A stretch of DNA of 23,512 nucleotides from Rhizomucor pusillus (taxonomy: Eukaryota; Mucoromycota; Mucoromycetes; Mucorales; Lichtheimiaceae). The notes below the pieces were generated by a model. That model saw only the letters and a list, made by a program, of their open reading frames with translations. It was not told the origin of the DNA and ran no database searches. Positions 22,011-23,512 of this stretch are shown piece after piece. Each line of letters starts with the position of its first letter. Within the stretch, counting starts at the first letter, position 1. The DNA is taken from assembly GCA_900175165.2 (NCBI GenBank), contig FWWN02000281.1, positions 1 through 23,512 on the forward strand, read 5' to 3'. A program made the translations under genes and the position numbers.

Positions 22011-22508
22011 CAATTGTATATAGCCAATGAAAACCGATTCTGGAAAGTCTACCGTTTCGCGTTGATACATAACCCCCGTAAAAATCTCGGTTTGTTCATT
22101 ATGGCTCAGTAATAAATTAGGTCTGTAACTTATGGCGATACCGTCTAGGCAACTGTAAGCTTGATTCAGTCTCATCGAATTTATTTCGTTCCTATTTGTT
22201 ATTGTTATAAAAATACAGTAAAGCATTTTTGTATTTCTAAAATAGGATGGAGCTAGGTATCTACCTACATCTCCAAGGAAATATCCTTTGGGAGGGCTCT
22301 TTTTCTCAACATCTTGATGATTGCATAACTGTGCTGCATGTTGGACCGTTTTTCTAAGAGTCCGGTCCGTATATATTCCTTTTAAAGCACGCGTTGGTAG
22401 GCCACGTGGTTTGCATTTGCATATACCAGCTGCAAGCGAAGAATCAAGCAGACCTGCTTTTGTTTGAGCACATACATGAATATGTGACCAGTGTACACGG
22501 ACATACAT
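21966..22508 (-). other. Unassigned 180-codon minus-strand ORF
   Basis: ATG-initiated at 22508 and open to 21966, overlapping the last 45 bases of the NUFIP gene in antisense. No domain recognised; the C-terminal half (e.g. DGIAISYRPNLLLSHNEQTE) is not low complexity. It is the longest ORF not explained by a known gene, but a chance ORF is quite possible. Confidence 0.25.
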
Positions 22509-22666
22509 TGCTCCAAAGCTTCGGAAAGCCCAAGCTCACAGGTCTGTTTCGTTTTGGTACGACTGTGTAACCATCCGCTGACAACATTTGACAATATTTC
22601 CAGCAAAAGGCGAAATTCACTCGATACAGTGATCTCGTCCTCCAGAGACTGATTTGCCCATCCACT
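22268..22666 (-). pseudogene. Possible broken coding remnant
   Basis: In a second minus-strand frame, 94 codons are open from 22666, with ordinary protein-like composition (EFRLLLEILSNVVSGWLHSR, SEALEQCMSVYTGHIFMYVL). A TAA at 22382-22384 follows, then 38 further open codons (KEYIRTGLLEKRSN, QHSYAIIKMLRKRALPKDIS) up to TAG 22265. One stop inside an otherwise smooth reading frame suggests a decayed gene, but the family is unknown and chance is not excluded. It overlaps the 180-codon ORF in another frame; at most one can be real. Confidence 0.25.
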
Positions 22667-22697
22667 TCAAAACTTTGTAAGCACGTTGCACTGCTGG

Positions 22698-22713
22698 TTG
22701 CCAAATTTGGCAA
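22698..22713. repeat. 16-bp perfect palindrome TTGCCAAATTTGGCAA
   Basis: The sequence equals its own reverse complement. It is followed by partial copies (CAAATTAGCAAATTAAGC). It could be a site for a dimeric DNA-binding protein; no function is assigned. Confidence 0.6.
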
Positions 22714-23369
22714 ATTAGCAAATTAAGCAAAAGCAGCAGCAGCAGCTTTGATCAGTGAGGGTGACAAAACCTTTGAGTGAAGAAGACTGAGCGCAGACCA
22801 AACGTTGCTGCTCTGCACCGTCACTGCATCGTAGATAATTTTGCTTGCCAGTCTGGGTCGTTGCCATCTGAGGCCTTTCACGCAGCTCGGCCGAGCTGTC
22901 TTGCACCTTTTCATCGTTGCCTCCACAGCAGCATTGAAAGGCCTCTTCTACACTGCTCCCTGGTCACCTCGTGGAGATACGTGGTCACTCTATGGTCTCT
23001 TTTTTTGCCCTATACACGCCGAAAGAGCGAGAGAGAGAGAGGAAGAATGAGAGAGGGAGGATGGGGGCATGTCAATCATTTTCAAGCGTCTTTTCTCAAC
23101 TTTTTTTTGCCATGAAAGCTGGCAGAGCGTACAGATGCATGTCGGCAACCTGTAGCATTGATTTGTGGAGTGAGTCTTAGCATATATTGTGATTTCAAGC
23201 ATTTTGTAACATTTATGTCCATGAAAACATTTCGCCCTGGAGAGGGAAAGTACTTTTTCTCCAGAAAAGTGCACAGTGCATGGAAGAGAGGGGATTCAAA
23301 GCCAGACTGATCTTCTTGACAAAAGGGACGGGAAGCGAACCTTTGGAAGCTAGCCACTCTCCAAAAAAC

Positions 23370-23377
23370 TATAAATA
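23370..23377 (+). promoter_or_regulatory. TATA box TATAAATA
   Basis: A strong TATA consensus followed by a C/T-rich stretch, about 60 bp before the first ATG (23433) of a probable plus-strand gene cut by the window edge. Confidence 0.6.
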
Positions 23378-23432
23378 CCCCCCTTTTCCTGCCTTTTTCC
23401 CCACAGCAAGGCAAAAGCGGTAGTCCCCCCAC

Positions 23433-23512
23433 ATGGACGGCACCCAAGGTACACACGTAGTCATGCTAACATTTCTGTAGGTCCGGGGGACGCGTTCACC
23501 CGTATGCAGCGA
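23433..23512 (+). CDS. Probable start of a gene cut by the window edge
   Basis: Two readings are possible. First, ATG 23433 (MDGTQ) with an intron 23449-23480 of only 32 nt. Second, and more likely by size, a 61-nt 5'-UTR intron 23420-23480 with the coding start at ATG 23504. Both share the acceptor TTTCTGTAG and the branch site GCTAAC at 23465-23470. Product unknown; too little sequence. Confidence 0.3.

Larger units (their letters stand above)
22667..23432. other. Right intergenic region
   Basis: No secure gene. It contains a 16-bp perfect palindrome at 22698-22713, a CAG run at 22732-22746, a GA-rich tract at 23024-23060, and a TATA box at 23370. Minus-strand open stretches at 22715-22926 are short and Cys/Ala rich because of the CAG repeat. 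Confidence 0.45.

Noticed and set aside
23449..23480. 32-nt intron in the right-edge gene
   Set aside because: Shorter than every other intron in the window (minimum 51 nt); a 61-nt 5'-UTR intron with the same acceptor is more likely.

Overview
The window is nuclear DNA from a filamentous fungus, most likely Mucoromycota (Mucorales-like). This rests on three things: short spliceosomal introns (mostly 51-98 nt, GTAAGT-type donors, YTAG/CAG acceptors); a fungal gene set (CSL factor, class Ia RNR large subunit, FMO, MCM7, ABHD-type esterase, TMEM184/Ost-alpha, NUFIP/Rsa1); and many CAG/CAA/GA microsatellites, some of which code for homopolymer tracts. The phylum is inferred from general knowledge; no alignment was run. 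Exon borders were placed by hand from splice signals, reading phase and family similarity.

Layout, left to right: 1-1837 is non-coding or unresolved and holds the 5' region of a CSL-family (RBP-J/Su(H)/LAG-1) transcription factor (1838-4093, +). An unrecognised tail-anchored coiled-coil membrane protein follows (4654-5987, +). It converges on the ribonucleotide reductase large subunit (6222-8860, -, 5 exons), whose upstream region carries an ordered CCAAT - MCB (ACGCGT) - TATA promoter. Next is an unrecognised low-complexity protein with a possible ubiquitin-like C-terminal fold (9219-10205, -). Then come a flavin-containing monooxygenase (11054-12923, +, 4 exons) and MCM7 (13322-15982, +, 8 exons), which converges on an alpha/beta hydrolase of the yeast Eht1/Eeb1/YMR210W and ABHD1/3 type (16195-17577, -, 4 exons). 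A 5'-truncated, frameshifted IS630/Tc1-mariner transposase remnant (17942-18724, -) is the only mobile DNA recognised. The right part holds a TMEM184/Ost-alpha membrane protein (19001-20685, +, 4 exons), a NUFIP/Rsa1-like snoRNP assembly factor with a CCCH finger (20894-22010, +, 2 exons), about 1.4 kb without a secure gene, and a TATA box with the probable start of another + strand gene cut by the window edge.

Functional links: RNR large subunit (dNTP supply) and MCM7 (replicative helicase) are both classical G1/S genes, and the RNR promoter has MBF-type sites. The CSL gene has a perfect CGTGGGAA element and a CGTGAGAA variant in its own 5' region, which suggests autoregulation. The other genes look like unrelated housekeeping neighbours, as expected for a fungal chromosome. 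I found no evidence for a new multigene system. The least explained items are the tail-anchored protein, the ubiquitin-like-fold candidate and the minus-strand open stretches at 21966-22666.
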